Under the pieces are notes generated by a model. The model saw only the letters and a program-made list of their open reading frames with translations. It did not search any database and was not told the DNA's origin. Positions 10,650-23,339 of a stretch of DNA of 64,000 nucleotides are shown here, piece by piece. The stretch is from Desmodus rotundus. Lineage: Eukaryota; Chordata; Mammalia; Chiroptera; Phyllostomidae. Location: assembly GCF_022682495.2 (NCBI RefSeq), contig NC_071391.1, positions 12,251,680 to 12,315,679 on the forward strand, given 5' to 3'. The position numbers and the translations under genes were made by a program. Each line of letters starts with the position of its first letter. Position 1 is the stretch's first letter.

Positions 10650-13220
10650 TGGAAGGGCTACAGAACCTTTGCTTCTTGATATCATAATGTGCCTGGGTTG
10701 GATATCGGTAAGTTCATTCAGTTTGAGATTTGCTCAACTTCTTAAACCGTTAGGTTTGTATCTTTCACCAATTTTAGAAGTTTTCAGCCTTTTTTTAATA
10801 TTATGTTGTGATACTCTGGACTTTTTTTTAATTAAGGAGAATTCTGAATTTTTAATTTTAGCAGGCAATTGATCTTATTGGTTTCAGATTGCAATTTCCA
10901 ACCCACCTTCTGTGGGCTGTGATTCCAACGTGAGTTCAATTGTCAAATCCAGTGCTACTCATGTCTGTCCCACATGTGCACCACCCAGCAGGCAGTGGGA
11001 GACTTGAGTGACAGCTTAACCTGTAATGCCATTCTCAAAGACTTGGAGACGCTGTTCAAGTTCAGATCCACACTTTGGCAGCTCAGAGGCGAGCCCTGGA
11101 ATTCACACGCAACTTTATGGGGTGACTCTCTTGAGTGTCCTTCTCTTCTTTATCTCCCTGAGGCTTTCTGCCTCTAGAAGCTTGGCTTTCGCTGTCTCAC
11201 TGTGCTGCACACTTCCCACAACTGAGTCCGTGTCAGGAGCCAAGATTTGGGGGGACACAGAGAGAATAAAGGCAACTGGGATTTGTCCCATGCTCTTGAG
11301 ACAAATAGGTCCTCTGGTCAAATAGAAAGGTGCCCCTGCCTGAGAGTGTGAGGTACCTGCCCAGCCACCACTGTCATCCCTGTGACATGATTGTCTGGGA
11401 CAGGAGAGAACAGAGGGGAAATTAAAAGGGAGAGAGCCACTCTCAGACCCACCTGCCCAACCAACAAGACAGGGGATCTCTTCTGCACACCCCCAGTGCA
11501 CACTGCCACTTCGGCCCGGCACCTGAGTCCAGACCAAGTGACACAGAGGCGAAAAGGCAGAAACTTCAGATATGATCTGCTCCCCCAATATGCCTGCTGT
11601 TGTTTAGTTTTCAGAGTCCTCGGCTGCTTTCTCGGTGCACTCTGTCTAGGGTTTATAGCTGCATCTGTGTGGGACAGAAAGGGCGGTTTATACTTATCCC
11701 ACCTTGTCTGGAATGAGGACTCTTCAAGATGGGGTCTACTTTGAAGTTGAGTTAAGACTTGCTCATAGATCATCTTTCCATGTACCACAGCATGCCAACA
11801 GCAAGAGGTAAAATGAGTGAACCCGAGGTTCCACCGGTAGAAGATGACTGGGTGAGTTTCTGGTCCAGGTGGTCCTGCCCTGGAGTCTGCACTGTGCACT
11901 AGGAAGCACTGAAGAAAATAGGGGAAGTAGCTCAATTTTCAACATTCTCCAAAGTACAGACAGCTACAGAAGGACTCATGTAATATACAACAAATAGTAT
12001 GAATAGGTTAACTGTTGCACTATTCCTTCTAGTTGACCAAAATTAGAATGCACATTTGGTCCACCTGTTCTTGCTAATTTTTTTAATGTTTTCATTTTTA
12101 TTCCACCCCTGAATTCACTTTCTTGCCCTGCAACCTCCTCCTGGTGATTTTGACCTCTGCACTCCTGTGTGCACAGATGACGGGGTCTAGCATGGAGGTG
12201 ACGACTGTGTGAAATATGCACCAGTTTGTCCTCGGGGAAGGTGGAATTGGACCAGAAGGCCCTCACATGCACTCTCGTGCCTCCAAGGCAGCACGAAGTT
12301 AGCTGCTCCACCGGAATAGACCATTACTCAAGAAGACGTGCTGATTGGGAAAACCAGCATGGGACAGAGCACAGGGTTCCTTTCTGGGAATTCTGCTCCC
12401 TAGACAAGCAAGGTGCCTTGGCTAATGTTACCCACCCAGCTGATTTGCCACCGACGGCCCCAAAGGGAGACATCCGGGTCCCACTTATCTAGGCCACACT
12501 GAGAGAGGAGCTGAAAATGCTTCAAGACCTTTAACTCTAACTTTCTCTGTTACACATGAGGTAGAAAGAGGTTGGGCAAAGTTAACTGGAAGAGCATAAT
12601 TTTACATGGAATAAAATATTATAGTTTCTAGTAGTCTCTCCTGCAAGTAAGGGCCACCATGTGACTAATTTCTATCAAATAAGATGAAAGTAAAAGTGTC
12701 ATGAGGCACCTTTGAAACTTCTCCAGAAAAGGAAAGTGACCAGTGTACCCTCCCCCTTCTCCCCTTCCCTGCAGCCTGGAGTAGAGATGAAAACGCTAGA
12801 GCCGTGCTGTCCAGTATGGCAGCCACCAGCCACATGTTTCTTTTTAAATCTCAGCTTGTTAAAATTAAGTAGAAGTAGAAAGAGCTCCTTTGGTCTCAGT
12901 AGCTACATTTCAACTCATTAAATGATAATGGAACATTCGGTTTTCCATATTAGAAAAAAATGAAATTGAATTCTTCCCTTACATCATGCCCAACCATCAC
13001 TTTTAAGTAAAATAAGAAGTTAAATGAAAAAGACAACTTCAAATTTTTAGAATAAAATATCAAGTAGTATCTTCCAGACCTTGACTTAAGAAACTATTTC
13101 TTAAGCAAGGCATAAAAAGCACTAAAAATGACCAAAAAATTTAAACTACTAACCACATTGGAAACAAAAATGTTTAACACAGAGTAAAGTGGAAAGACCA
13201 GCTATGAGCCGGACTTACAA
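10650..13220. other. Intergenic, no gene seen
   Basis: No recognisable gene. Overlapping open frames on both strands at 11115-11935 (up to 205 codons) lie in a GC-richer patch, have no known motif, and are most simply chance frames. 12800-12955 looks like part of an old hAT-type palindrome ('gctgtccagtatggcagccacc'), but I cannot assign it. Confidence 0.4.
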
Positions 13221-13224
13221 CCGA

Positions 13225-14110
13225 CATGCATCTGACAGGGGGTTAGTCCAAATATCCACAGAACTCTTAGAAACCTATTTTTTATTCAAACAACTCAATT
13301 GAATAAATAGGCAAAAGATGTAATGGACGACTCACAGAAAAAGAAACACTTAGGAGGAGAAACACACGAAAGTATTCTCACCGTCGCCACTGCCCAGGGA
13401 ATCACACGCTGTGTGTGCGCACCCTCCGGGGGGGCGAAAGCACCAGGCGTCTCGGCAGTTCCATTTGTCAGCAAGCATGTGCACCACAGAATCTCTTACA
13501 CGTGGCTCGTGGCAGTGAGTATTGCTCATACAACCACGTTCAAAGGCAAAATGGAATTGGGGGGGATCTATTCCAGAAATACTTGTCCACAGATACAAGA
13601 ATGCGCTCAACGGCACTCTTATATGAGGAAACTATGAAAACAACCAAGGTACCATGACAGAATAGTAAAATTATGATATATTCACCCCAAGGAATATTGT
13701 ACAATAGTAAAAAATGGCAAAATATAGCTTCATGCAACCCCATGGATAAATCTTTGAAATATGTTGAGAGGAAAAAACAAGTCCAGAAGATAATATATGT
13801 CTGATACCATGTATCTCTAGAATCAGAAACAAGCAAAGCTAAGCAAGAGTTGTTTAGGCACACACACCCATACGTTAAAATATTTTCGCAAAGTAAGGAA
13901 ATTGAAAGCCAGTTTTCAGTGTGTTGGTTATAATGTGTGGGAAGCAGAGAAACAGAGAAGAAACACATAGACACAAATTATTAGCAATGGCAATTAGCAA
14001 TTTAGTTCTTGGAAAGTGGGTGACTGGCCGCTAAATAATTTTGTTTCTGACATCTCGTTTATGTATCATGTGTTCCTTTGTATCAAATATTTTAAGAGCT
14101 AATAAAGAAA
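13225..14110 (+). mobile_element. L1 (old) 3' ORF2 fragment
   Basis: Sense-strand L1-like text with stops: 'caattgaataaataggcaaaagatgtaatgg', 'gatatattcaccccaaggaata', 'ttcatgcaaccccatggataaat', 'gtccagaagataatatatgt'. Degenerate and not coding. Confidence 0.65.
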
Positions 14111-14840
14111 AAATGCTTTTATGATGGGAATCGGTGCCAGAAGGGGTGCATCTAACCTCTGGCTGACCTTCCTTCTCTGCCTTCACTGTGGACATTTCAC
14201 CCTCCACGAAGGAGTTTGTAGTTGCTTCCCCAAGCCCACAGCTGCCACAGCAGCCTCTCTCTGCTCCCTCCCCAACCAGAGCGGAAGAAATAAACTCACA
14301 ACAACATTGCATCTTGTTTACATCTGTAACTGATAAGTCCTCCAGGGAAAGTCAGTACTAGAGAGTGAATGACATTTGAGAAAAATAGAAATTATTAAAT
14401 ACAGTTTAAAGAAAGGATAAGAGTGAGTGAGTGGCTGAGTGTCCAGACAATGAACTTCCTCTATTAGTAGCTTCCGGAAACCTGAGGTAGGAACATTAAA
14501 ATGGGAATTCTCTTAAGGAAGAGGAATACTGGAAAACACTTAACCCTGCTTAATTTGATGTTTTTCTCTTGGAATAAATATGTAAAGTCCATAAATCTAT
14601 AGAAATTATATGTAACATTTTCCTTTTATAAAACTCCCCCAAATCATTCTGAGGAAACAAAGGACAAAATGAGGAGGAAAGGCAGGGAGCCAGATTCACT
14701 ACATAGTCCCTGTGCCTGATTCATAGGGTATCTGAGCTGAAGGTCCTTACAGATTCAGCCAATCTCCTTATTTGTGAACACCAGGTAATGCAAACCTGGA
14801 GAACTTGGAGAGATGTGGGGATATAGGGAATTGTTCCACG
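14111..14840. other. Intergenic, no gene seen
   Basis: Short unique-looking spacer between an L1 fragment and a solo LTR. Nothing recognisable. Confidence 0.4.
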
Positions 14841-15410
14841 TGTGGGAAATGTAGTCCAGCTCCCACTTGGAAAAGCCAGTGGGTGCGAGGTCTGGCACAC
14901 AAGACCCACGCCCATGGACAGGTTCTCCCGTGGGGAATCAGGCCTGCATTGTACCTAGACTGCTATGAGACTTGCTTTCGCTAAAACTCCCTCACCCTGG
15001 ATTGAGGCAGCAAATGTTTACCGAGTATCTTTAACTTCCTAAAGTCTGTGCTAAACCACCCAAGTATGGAGTGTAACCAGTTCAACTACTTTCCCCCTTG
15101 ATCTGTAACATCCTTCTCTTTGAAATAATTAACAGCATTCTTTTCTTTGTTGTCTGTAAAAGGTAATCACCTACAGTGAACCTGTGCATAATAAATGAGG
15201 ACCATCCTCAATGTAATGTGCCCAGAAAAGCAATAAAAGCCTGTCCAGGCAGGGGTCGGGCTCTCTTGGGCTCTCTCTGGTCCTCTCGCCCTCTCTCTCA
15301 CTTAGAGAGAGGCAGTGCTGTCCCTTTTTCTCCACAGGATTTCTGTAGTCCATGTGAATTTGTCCATTGCTGCCACAGCACACGGATCCCACTGGCTGGG
15401 ATCCACATCA
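14841..15410 (+). repeat. Solo LTR of an endogenous retrovirus (family A)
   Basis: A 570-bp element beginning TGTG and ending in CA. It carries a polyadenylation signal in aataaaagcctgtccaggc around 15231-15250, followed by a GT/CT-rich U5-like stretch. It aligns along its whole length with 41290-41852 and 63133-63696, which defines its ends: all three begin with TGTG and end in RCATCA. No internal retroviral sequence flanks it, so it is a solo LTR. No clear target-site duplication could be read. Retroviral class not determined. Confidence 0.7.
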
Positions 15411-17375
15411 TGGAGATAGCCCTGTACCTAGAATGATGTTCTGGATTTGCCTTCTCATGCAGTTTCCACTACATCACACACAATGACCTCTTCTCTCAGA
15501 GCCCAGTTCTCATACCACACACAGCCCCTCACCCAGAGTCAAAACACAGATGGACTGTTATCCCCCGATTTCCTCCTCTGCCCCTACCCCAGCGTGAGCA
15601 GGAAGAACCACCCACCATACAGACCAAGCTCATTTGTGATCCCACAACCCGAAAATGTTCCTCCAAGTTGGGCAAACTCCTATAAACAGGAGTTAAAGGG
15701 AACAACGAGATTCCTAAATAATCACTTTTCATTCCCCTCTGCACCCAGAATTTCATTATGTAAATGCTTGGTTTTTCTCAAAGAGGGTAGAATTTCCAGA
15801 TGCCATAGTAACTCACTACTACACATACATGCTTAGTATCTAAATTTTGAAACTTTACCTTGTATATTCAATCTTCCCCAGTAACTGTAGACATGTTCAT
15901 ACATGTGTATCCATTTGTATGCACATATGCCTTTGTATGCCTGTCTCCACCTACATGAGCATATCTGCATGAACACACGTAAAACATACACATCAGCATC
16001 ACTTCAGTTTAAAATGCTCTGTGAAGGTGGCAGTAGGAAGAGCATTAAACTAGCAATTTGCAGTCCTTGTATGTGACTTTGTGTAAGTAATGTAGCCTGC
16101 CTCTGCTCACATTTATCTTCACACCTGAATGACCAACCATCCATGTTCCCACATTCCTGCAAGGACTTTTAAAGGAGGGTAATTTATTCAACACAGAGTA
16201 ATTAAGCTGGTGTACAAAAACTTCTGAGAATATTTTTTTCAAGATGTCAATGGCCATTTTATTGCTATTATTCCCATAGTCGAGATCAACGTTTGCACTT
16301 GTGTTTGTCAGTCATCAGATGACACAAGAAGTTTTTTCAACACTACCATCCTCACTCAACCCCGAGCACACTTCCCCTGATGATATGCTCATTTCATGGG
16401 GTGATCAGTAAACATGAGAGGTGAACAATCAATCCAGTAGTTACAAGGGTTTTAGGAGAAAGGGCAGGGTCAGAGTGGATAACGGGGTGGGGAGAAGAGA
16501 ATAGAAGACATTACAAGGACACTGAGGTAGCAGCCATCTCTGAAAACACTGATACAGAACTATACGAAGTCCTGTAGGTCCTCCTGCGACCTACTGAGGC
16601 TGGTATCGTTACTGTCTCCATTTGTAAAAATGGAAATTGAGACCCAGTCAGATGAAATGGCCCATAAACGGTTAACTAGGCAGGGCATCTGATCCTGCTC
16701 TTCTGAATTCATTGTGCACAAAGGGGCTCCCTCTAGATAAAAACAGTAAAGCAAAGGGGATGAATGGGGCACAGGCCCTGCTGGGCAAGAGGGGCCAGTA
16801 CTGCCAGGTGCAGTGCCGAAGCTCGTTCTCCCCGGCTCTGCTCTCCGTCACCTCAGGCCACCACCAATCCTTGACCTTCAAAATGTCCTCGTCTGTACTA
16901 CTCAGTGTCCATTCATTCAATCTTTGTCAAAGAGTCCTGAAGGGGAAGAGCCCTGAAGGCAAATTTAGGGAACCTGGATTCTAGTCCCTATCCTGTTCTG
17001 GACTTATTATATGACTAACCAGATCCTTTAACCTCTCCACATTTATTAATTCATCTGCCTGCTGAGAGAGCATGAAATGAAGGAATGAGGGTTATGTGCC
17101 TTGAATATCATAAAAGAGACAGCACTGAAATTTATGAATGTCATAAATTTCATCAAGCACTGTGTTAGCCGCTATAAAGCAGCTAGCTAGTGCTATTACC
17201 CATTGTATGGGTAAGCTACTCGAATACTCCGTCATTCACAGGCTCTCACATGTTTCCTGAATGAGCCTTTAATTATCACACTATGAGCCTCCTGCACTGT
17301 GACTACCTCCTTTATTGCAAATACTCAATAAATATTTAATGAGTGAAGGATTGAAGAAACCTATGGGAGTATTAT
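15411..17375. other. Intergenic with MIR scraps
   Basis: No gene recognised. MIR-like text is visible near 16590-16700 ('ggtatcgttactgtctccatttg...gagacccag') and near 17150-17215. The remaining open frames are short and without motifs. Confidence 0.4.
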
Positions 17376-17384
17376 TATGAAAAG

Positions 17385-17625
17385 AGCTAGGAGGCAGACA
17401 AAAACTCATAGACACAGACAGCAGTATGGTGCTTGCTGGAGAGAAGGGGGTGGGAGTAGTAAAGGTTTGCAGAGGGGGTCCAATATACGGTGACGGAAGA
17501 GGATTTGACTTTGGATGGTGGGCACGCAATGCAATATACAGATGAAGTATCATAAAACATACACTTGAGACCTATATAAACTTATTAACCAATGTCACCC
17601 CAATAAATTTGTAAAAAAGAGCTAA
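17385..17625 (+). mobile_element. L1 3' end fragment
   Basis: Ends with the Laurasiatherian/bat L1 3' terminus pattern 'tattaaccaatgtcaccccaataaa' and is preceded by L1 3' UTR-like text ('actcatagacacagacagcag'). It lies about 100 bp beyond the stop codon of the OR4S1-like gene. Confidence 0.6.
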
Positions 17626-17730
17626 GAGAGTCATCACCACAAACATCACACTGCAGATGCAAAGCCTGTGTTGGATGCTACGAAATGGGAAGACTCCCAC
17701 ATTCCAGGCTCGATGAGATTCCCTGGGGTG

Positions 17731-18660
17731 TCACTTCTCTCCCAAACTCCCTTTGACCCTAAACACTTTCCTCATGGCATTTTTTACCTCATTGTTCCTC
17801 AGGGTGTAGATCAGAGGGTTCAGCAAAGGTGGCATGACAATGTTAAAGAGGATGACAAGTTTATCAACAGCAAGGGTGGTAGAGGGACGAATGTACATAA
17901 ACATGGGGGGCACAAGGACCAAAAATACAGTAGTGATGTGTGAGCCACAGGTGGACAGAGCTTTGCGGCGGCCCTCAGATGACCGGCTTCTCAAGTTCAG
18001 TAAGATGGCCACATAGGACGCAATAAGGATGATGAAGGCCACTAAAGAGATCATGCCACTGTTGGCCACCACGATGAGCCCCACGACAGAGGTGTCTTCA
18101 CAGGCCAGCTTCAGCAGGGGATGAACATCACAGAAAACGTTGTCAATCTCATTGGGCCCACAAAAGGACAGCTGCACTGCCAGGAGGGTCTGCAGGATGG
18201 AATGGAGGAAGCCAGCCACCCAGGAGGCCCCCGCCATCAGGCCACACTTCTGTCGATCCATGATGGCTGTGTAGTGCAGGGGCCTAAAGATGGCCATGTA
18301 ACGGTCATAGGCCATGGCTATGAGGAGGAAGATCTCTGTGCCACCAAAGAAGTGGGAAGAAAAGAGCTGAGTCATGCAGCCATTGAAGGAGATGATCTTG
18401 CGCTCCACGAAAGTGTCAGCGATCATCTTGGGTGTGATAGCGGATGGATAGCACATGTCGGCAAAAGACAAATGGCTGAGGAAGAAGTACATAGGGGCAC
18501 GCAGGGTCCTGCTGGCACGGATGGTGATGATGACCATAAGGTTCCCCAAGAGAGTGAACACGTGGAAGAGGGAGAAGAGCACGAAGCACACAAGCTGTGA
18601 TTCCCTGTTCTGGAAAAGGCCAAACAACACAAACTCGGTCACGTTGTTCTTGGTACCCAT
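17731..18660 (-). CDS. OR4S1: Olfactory receptor, OR4S1-like, intact
   Basis: A 309-residue odorant GPCR, the same length as I recall for human OR4S1. Motifs: NVT glycosylation site (6-8), GN in TM1 (39-40), [13 protein letters not shown] (56-68), Cys95, MAYDRY (116-121), KALSTCGSH in TM6, and [13 protein letters not shown] in TM7, ending RVKGSLGEK, which is also the remembered C terminus of human OR4S1. The frame is open 26 codons further upstream, but the ATG at 18660 ([10 protein letters not shown]) is the family start, and a splice acceptor at 18698-18700 lies between it and the upstream ATG. One oddity is that the usually invariant AIC after MAYDRYM is AIF: residue 125 is Phe where family members have Cys. 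Otherwise it appears functional; ligand unknown. Confidence 0.93.
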   Translation of the reverse strand: MGTKNNVTEFVLFGLFQNRESQLVCFVLFSLFHVFTLLGNLMVIITIRASRTLRAPMYFFLSHLSFADMCYPSAITPKMIADTFVERKIISFNGCMTQLFSSHFFGGTEIFLLIAMAYDRYMAIFRPLHYTAIMDRQKCGLMAGASWVAGFLHSILQTLLAVQLSFCGPNEIDNVFCDVHPLLKLACEDTSVVGLIVVANSGMISLVAFIILIASYVAILLNLRSRSSEGRRKALSTCGSHITTVFLVLVPPMFMYIRPSTTLAVDKLVILFNIVMPPLLNPLIYTLRNNEVKNAMRKVFRVKGSLGEK

Positions 18661-18696
18661 GGATTCTCTGCCCTGAGCACCGACAAAGTGGTTAGC

Positions 18697-18722
18697 TCTG
18701 CAAGCACACAAATTATGAGATA
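18697..18722 (-). other. Candidate splice acceptor of the OR4S1-like coding exon
   Basis: The - strand reads a T-rich tract ending in GTGTGCTTGCAG, with the exon starting at 18697, 36 bp before the ATG at 18660. This supports the shorter protein start. Confidence 0.55.
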
Positions 18723-18949
18723 TAAGAAAATATCCCAAAACCGGGGAGTCAGAACACTGAACTCAGGTCTAATAATGATTCTAACACCCAATTTTGATTG
18801 GAGAGAGGGCTTCTCCCACACCTGCAAGCAATTCTCAGATACCAGCTGTGAGTCCTAAATTCAACTCACCTTCTGACACTACCTGGAGGGGTAGCATCAG
18901 GTCCCACAAGTTAAGCTTCAGTCCTATAAGACACACACACACACGCACA

Positions 18950-19400
18950 TGTTACAGAACCCTGCCAATGGTATTCTGGAACAGCCATAGGGTTCAACTG
19001 CCCACCATCAGGAAGCATAACTCCCAAGGCAAGAGTTTGGTGAAAAAGAAAAGGGGTTGTTTATTTAAAGGTTATACAGGTTTAGAATAATGGCAGAAGT
19101 CTGCTGTTAAGTCCCACTCCCTTTAAAAACCCCAAAACATAGTCCTGCCTCCCTTTGCCAAACCAGGCCAGTTTCAGAATACACCACTCAGAGGTACCAT
19201 CTTTCAGAAAAGCAGAAGGTCTACAGCTCAGCGTTCCCAGTCACAGTTCAGCTTCAAGCATTTCTCCAGGTGTGGGTGGCTAGTCGTGTCCCCCACAACA
19301 CCATCAGCTCTGCCGCTGTCCTCTCCAGGCAGACTTCCAGGCAGACCTCCCAACCTCGTGGCTTTTTCTCTGACCTTAGGCTGCCCTAATTTAAATGCTT
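18950..19400 (-). repeat. LTR-like repeat fragment (family B)
   Basis: The reverse complement around 19020-19090 matches the tail of the element at 36889-37740: 'tttaaataaacaa...cttttcttttcacca...gggcagttgaacc' against 'tttaaataaacaattcttttccttttcacca...gggcattgcgaacc'. Both have an AATAAA signal followed by a pyrimidine-rich stretch, as in an LTR R/U5 region. Upstream boundaries are vague. Confidence 0.4.
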
Positions 19401-20390
19401 TGCTTTAAACTTCCTTTTTAATCTCATATCCTGCCCTTCCTATGGTGCATTAGTGCCCACCATTTTTGTCAGTTTCCCAGTGTCTTTGACCCCCACAGCT
19501 GCCTGGCTGTCCTACAAGTCACTACACACTCTCACAGTCACGCACACAATTCTGTAGCTCCCCAAAACCTGCCTTTCAGGAAGGCACGGCTGTTAACTTG
19601 CCTCGGTTATGCGGTGTATCTTAAACACATACTATCCGTTCTCCCTGCCTCCAATCCTGTGACAGGATTGTGGGGATGTTGCTCTCTTCTCAGGGGATCC
19701 ATGCTCTGTACCCCATGACACACACACATTTTAGGCCCAGGTTATCATCTGCGTGCTTCTGACCCAATCACTACAGATGGGGGCTCCCATGACTCCCTCC
19801 TTGAGCTCCATTAGTTTGCTAATCCCTTTTCCCTGTTGCAATAGCCTGTTCCTCCCCCTCCCCTTGCAATGTTTGTTGGCTACACCCTCCTACTTTCTGT
19901 AATCTCCCATTACTGAAAAACTTCCGAGAGATTAACACCGGACATGAAAATGCCCAAACACGCAGCACAGCACCACGAAAGGGCATTGGACTTTTGCCCC
20001 GGCTTTGTCACTGGTAACGAAGTGACCTCAAACGACACCCTCTGAGGGGTGCTCTATTTCCCCATCTCTACAAAATGACGGTTGGACTAAGTGCTGGGTT
20101 CTAGGCTGGAAAAGTCAAAATACAAAGAGTTAATTTCGCTGATAATGATAATCAATAGTTGATGAATTTTTAAATAACGAGGAAGCAGGTGAGCAGATTT
20201 ACATCATTACTAGTCCCTCTCCACTTTGCCTGAGGACCACGGGAACTCCTATTACCTTCGTCACCCCTTACCCTGAATCTGTTCTCTTGCCAGGTTTCAG
20301 ACACATTCTCTGTCTTGAGAGTGAAAGGAAATCTGCAGTGTAACTTGGGACCTTTCTACCTTAAAAGATTAAAATTCATAAATCTTCATA
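19400..20390. other. Intergenic, no gene seen
   Basis: CT-rich spacer upstream of the OR4S1-like gene. No protein motif and no repeat that I can name. Confidence 0.35.
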
Positions 20391-20455
20391 AGACTCTTGA
20401 AAGACTTATTTAATTTTTTAAAAAGATATTTAATAAATATGTCTTTCAAGAGTCT
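20391..20455. repeat. Perfect 15-bp inverted repeat with AT-rich loop
   Basis: Arms agactcttgaaagac (20391-20405) and gtctttcaagagtct (20441-20455) are exact reverse complements. Partly complementary AT-rich sequence extends the stem inward. It could be a folded-back remnant of a small transposon or a replication hairpin. Confidence 0.8.
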
Positions 20456-20769
20456 TTCAAGCTGCCTATGTCAGGGATTCACATACATGCAACAACGCCT
20501 CGCCAGGGGGACCTGGGCTTTGGGGACAGGGTACCATGACCATGCTTCAGTGACATTCACTCTGGAATTGCTAATCTCCAAAAAGTTAATGTGCTGTCCA
20601 TGCCCACACAACAGGACAGCCAGGGGAAAGGCTGGGGAACTCAGCAGCCCCCAGCCATGATCTGGGCATTCGCACACAAGCCTCTAAATAAAAAAATGTG
20701 TGAAAACCCTCTCTGACCTTCAACAGCACCGCAGGTAGAGGGAAGAGTACCCACAGTCAGCATTCGCTC

Positions 20770-20990
20770 GCCTTCCCTGAGCAGTGCCGTAGGCCACGCC
20801 CTGCAGAGAGCACTTTAAATGCCCCATCTCACTTAACCCACCGAACAGCACTGGGAAGGTGCTCACATGACCCTTCCTACCTTTCAGTTGAGAAAAAAGT
20901 GGGGGTTAGAACAAAATGAGTGACTTGGCCAAGTTCTCACACCAGTGAGGGTTAGAACAGGAAACACCACCCAGGGTACCGGTCTTCCAA
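20770..20990 (+). repeat. MIR SINE (ancient)
   Basis: MIR-like order of motifs: 'cactttaaatgccccatctcacttaac', 'acccttcctacctttcagttgagaa', 'gacttggccaagttctcacaccagtg'. Diverged; no function inferred. Confidence 0.6.
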
Positions 20991-22385
20991 GCCGCCTTCT
21001 TAGTCACTAAACAACACTCCTGACTAGGGAAGTGTAAGCATCTGATCACCCAGGAGGACACATTCTCAGCAGCTAAACTGTGAGCAAGACAATGACGGAA
21101 GGAGGGTTATAGTGATGCTACGGGACTCTGAGAAAAAAAATACATATACGGAGTGGGCAAAAGGAGGTTTTCAGTTGTTTGTATGGAAAATAATACAATA
21201 ATTAATAAGTAATAATATAAGAATAAACTCTGTTTCACATACTCACAACTCTAAACCTATGTATCAACTCACACTGGAGGCATCTGAAGCCAGGAACCTG
21301 AGAATACTCAGATACTGTCCAGCAGGACAATAAATGAGCACACAACAGAGAGAAAGCAAGCAAGCAAGGACATCTGCGTTGCATAAGGGTCCCCGATTGC
21401 TACAGGCTTATTCTAGGCAGAGAGTTCTCAGAAGACCAAAACTATAAGGATAGTCACCTTAGCGAGCTCCAAGCTCCCCAGCTGAGCAGCGGAAGTCAGG
21501 GAGTCTGGACGGAGAACAGAAGGGTCGCAGTAAACTTTTAAGCACAGAGGGTTCGGGGGAGCTCACGTGGATTCACCCCAGCCAAAGTCATCGCCAAATG
21601 TGAAAAACACAGCACTTTGGAAGCCATAGCACATTCATAGTTCGCAAAAGTTCCGTGAGTGTGGTTAATAAGACCCCAGGGGCATCACATCCCAATTAAA
21701 GGAGTGGGCCACCGAGACAGCCATACCCTCCTGTCACATTAACTTAGTGCTTCAGACAAACTTTAGAGGACAAAGAAGCCACTGTGTTTATCCTGGCTTT
21801 GGATTTCTATGCTGAATCATCCCAAACTCATTCAGTCAACAATAGTTACTAAGCAGCTACTATACAAAGGGCATCGTTTTATGCTAGCTATTTGGGGAAA
21901 TAAGCTGGTGTCAAATATGTTGCTTTTTTAAGTAGCAGAGACAAATTTGATCTAAACTAGCACTTCGACTACCATCCTACGTTAACAAAGCACTTCGAAA
22001 AGTGCTTCCACCTGTGAGGACGGAACGCAAAAGAGGCGACATAGAACGGCGCTTAAAAACGCGGGCGAGGAAGTCAAGCTGGCTTGGACAAAGCTTAACG
22101 TGGCCTGGAAGATACGCACAGCCTTTAACAAGTGGCTTAACATCTTGGGATACCATGTTCTCATCTGCAGTATTTTCTTTCTCAGGTTTAAAGAAATCAA
22201 CATGCAATTCCACAGTAACAGTTGGAAATGTTACCACCACCACCACCCCCAGCAAGTGAGAGTATGATTAGATTTTAAAAATCAGCAAAAACAGATCTGA
22301 GCAACATATGAACCACCTTAACCTAACGGATGTTTATAAAGCACTACGCTTTAAAGAACAGACATTCCTTCACGCATACATGCTA
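20991..22385. other. Intergenic, no gene seen
   Basis: No recognised gene. A 92-codon open frame on the - strand at 21977-22255, in a GC-richer patch, has no motif I know. It may be chance or a scrap of a retrocopy, and I do not call it. Confidence 0.35.
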
Positions 22386-22389
22386 CTTT

Positions 22390-23330
22390 CACCAAGACAG
22401 ACCTTATCTGTCAATAAATGTAAAAAGAATGGCACCGTCCATAATGGAATTAAATTCGATATCAATAACAATAAGATTTCAAGGCGAAACCCCAAATATT
22501 TGGAAAATAAACAATACACTTGTAAATAAGGCATTGGTCAACAAAAAAATCATGTTTAAACATCAGAGCATGTTTTAACTGAATAATAATAAAAATACAT
22601 GTGAAATTTTAGGTGATGCTGTGTAAGCATTGCCTAAAGAAACTTTACAGTTTTAAATTCTCATATTGGAAATCAAGTTCTAAAATCTACGAACTAAGTT
22701 TTCACCTTAAGAGATTAAAAAAAAAAGAGCAAATTTCAATACAAAGTAGAAGGACACAAGTAACAGAAATTAATCCCATGGGAAAACAAAAACACAGAAA
22801 AACTTGGACTAAAGCCAGGCCTTTATGAGACAACTTTAAATTTTAATATCAATGTTAGTTGTTGATCTAAAATTATCAAATTCTACAACTTAGGTGAAAA
22901 GTGTAAAGTCCTAGGAAAAAAATACAACTTACATAACTGACCCAAAATGAAACAGAAAATCTGAACAGCCCTGTATTTGTTAAATAAATTGAATGTATAG
23001 ATTACAAACACCAAAGCCCTCGAGCCAAGATGATTTCGTTGGTTTCATCGAACACGTAAAGGAGAAATAACACCAAATTTACACAAACATTTTCAAAAAT
23101 AGAAGAAAAGACAGAACTTCCCAACTTATTTATAAAACCAGTATAACTGCCACCAAACCCTGACCCCCCAAAAAAAATCCACTGAAAAAGAAAACCACAA
23201 ACACTCTTCATGAACATAGATGCAGAAATCCTCAATAAAACATTTAAATCAAATGCAGCAATGGGTACAAAGCATAATATACATGACCGAGTAGGCCTAT
23301 CCCAGCAACACAACGAGGTTTCAACATGAA
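22390..23330 (+). mobile_element. L1 ORF2 fragment (endonuclease end to reverse transcriptase)
   Basis: Degenerate sense L1 ORF2. 22437-22540 matches the end of the endonuclease region ('ataatggaattaaattcgat...tttggaaaataaacaatacac'). 22720-22780 matches the linker ('agtagaaggacacaagtaacagaaatt'). 23100-23330 matches the RT region ('cttcccaacttatttataaaaccag', 'atgaacatagatgcagaaatcctcaat'). Frameshifts and stops throughout. Confidence 0.65.
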
Positions 23331-23339
23331 AAAACAGAG

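Noticed and set aside
11115..11935. Overlapping 157- and 205-codon frames on the - strand
   Set aside because: No motif, no start context, and frames open on both strands in a GC-richer patch; most simply chance.
18661..18738. Longer N terminus for the OR4S1-like protein
   Set aside because: The extra 26 codons cross a splice acceptor and are not part of the OR family N terminus.
21977..22255. 92-codon - strand frame in a GC-richer patch
   Set aside because: Considered a retrocopy of a host gene, but I recognise no protein in it; left uncalled.
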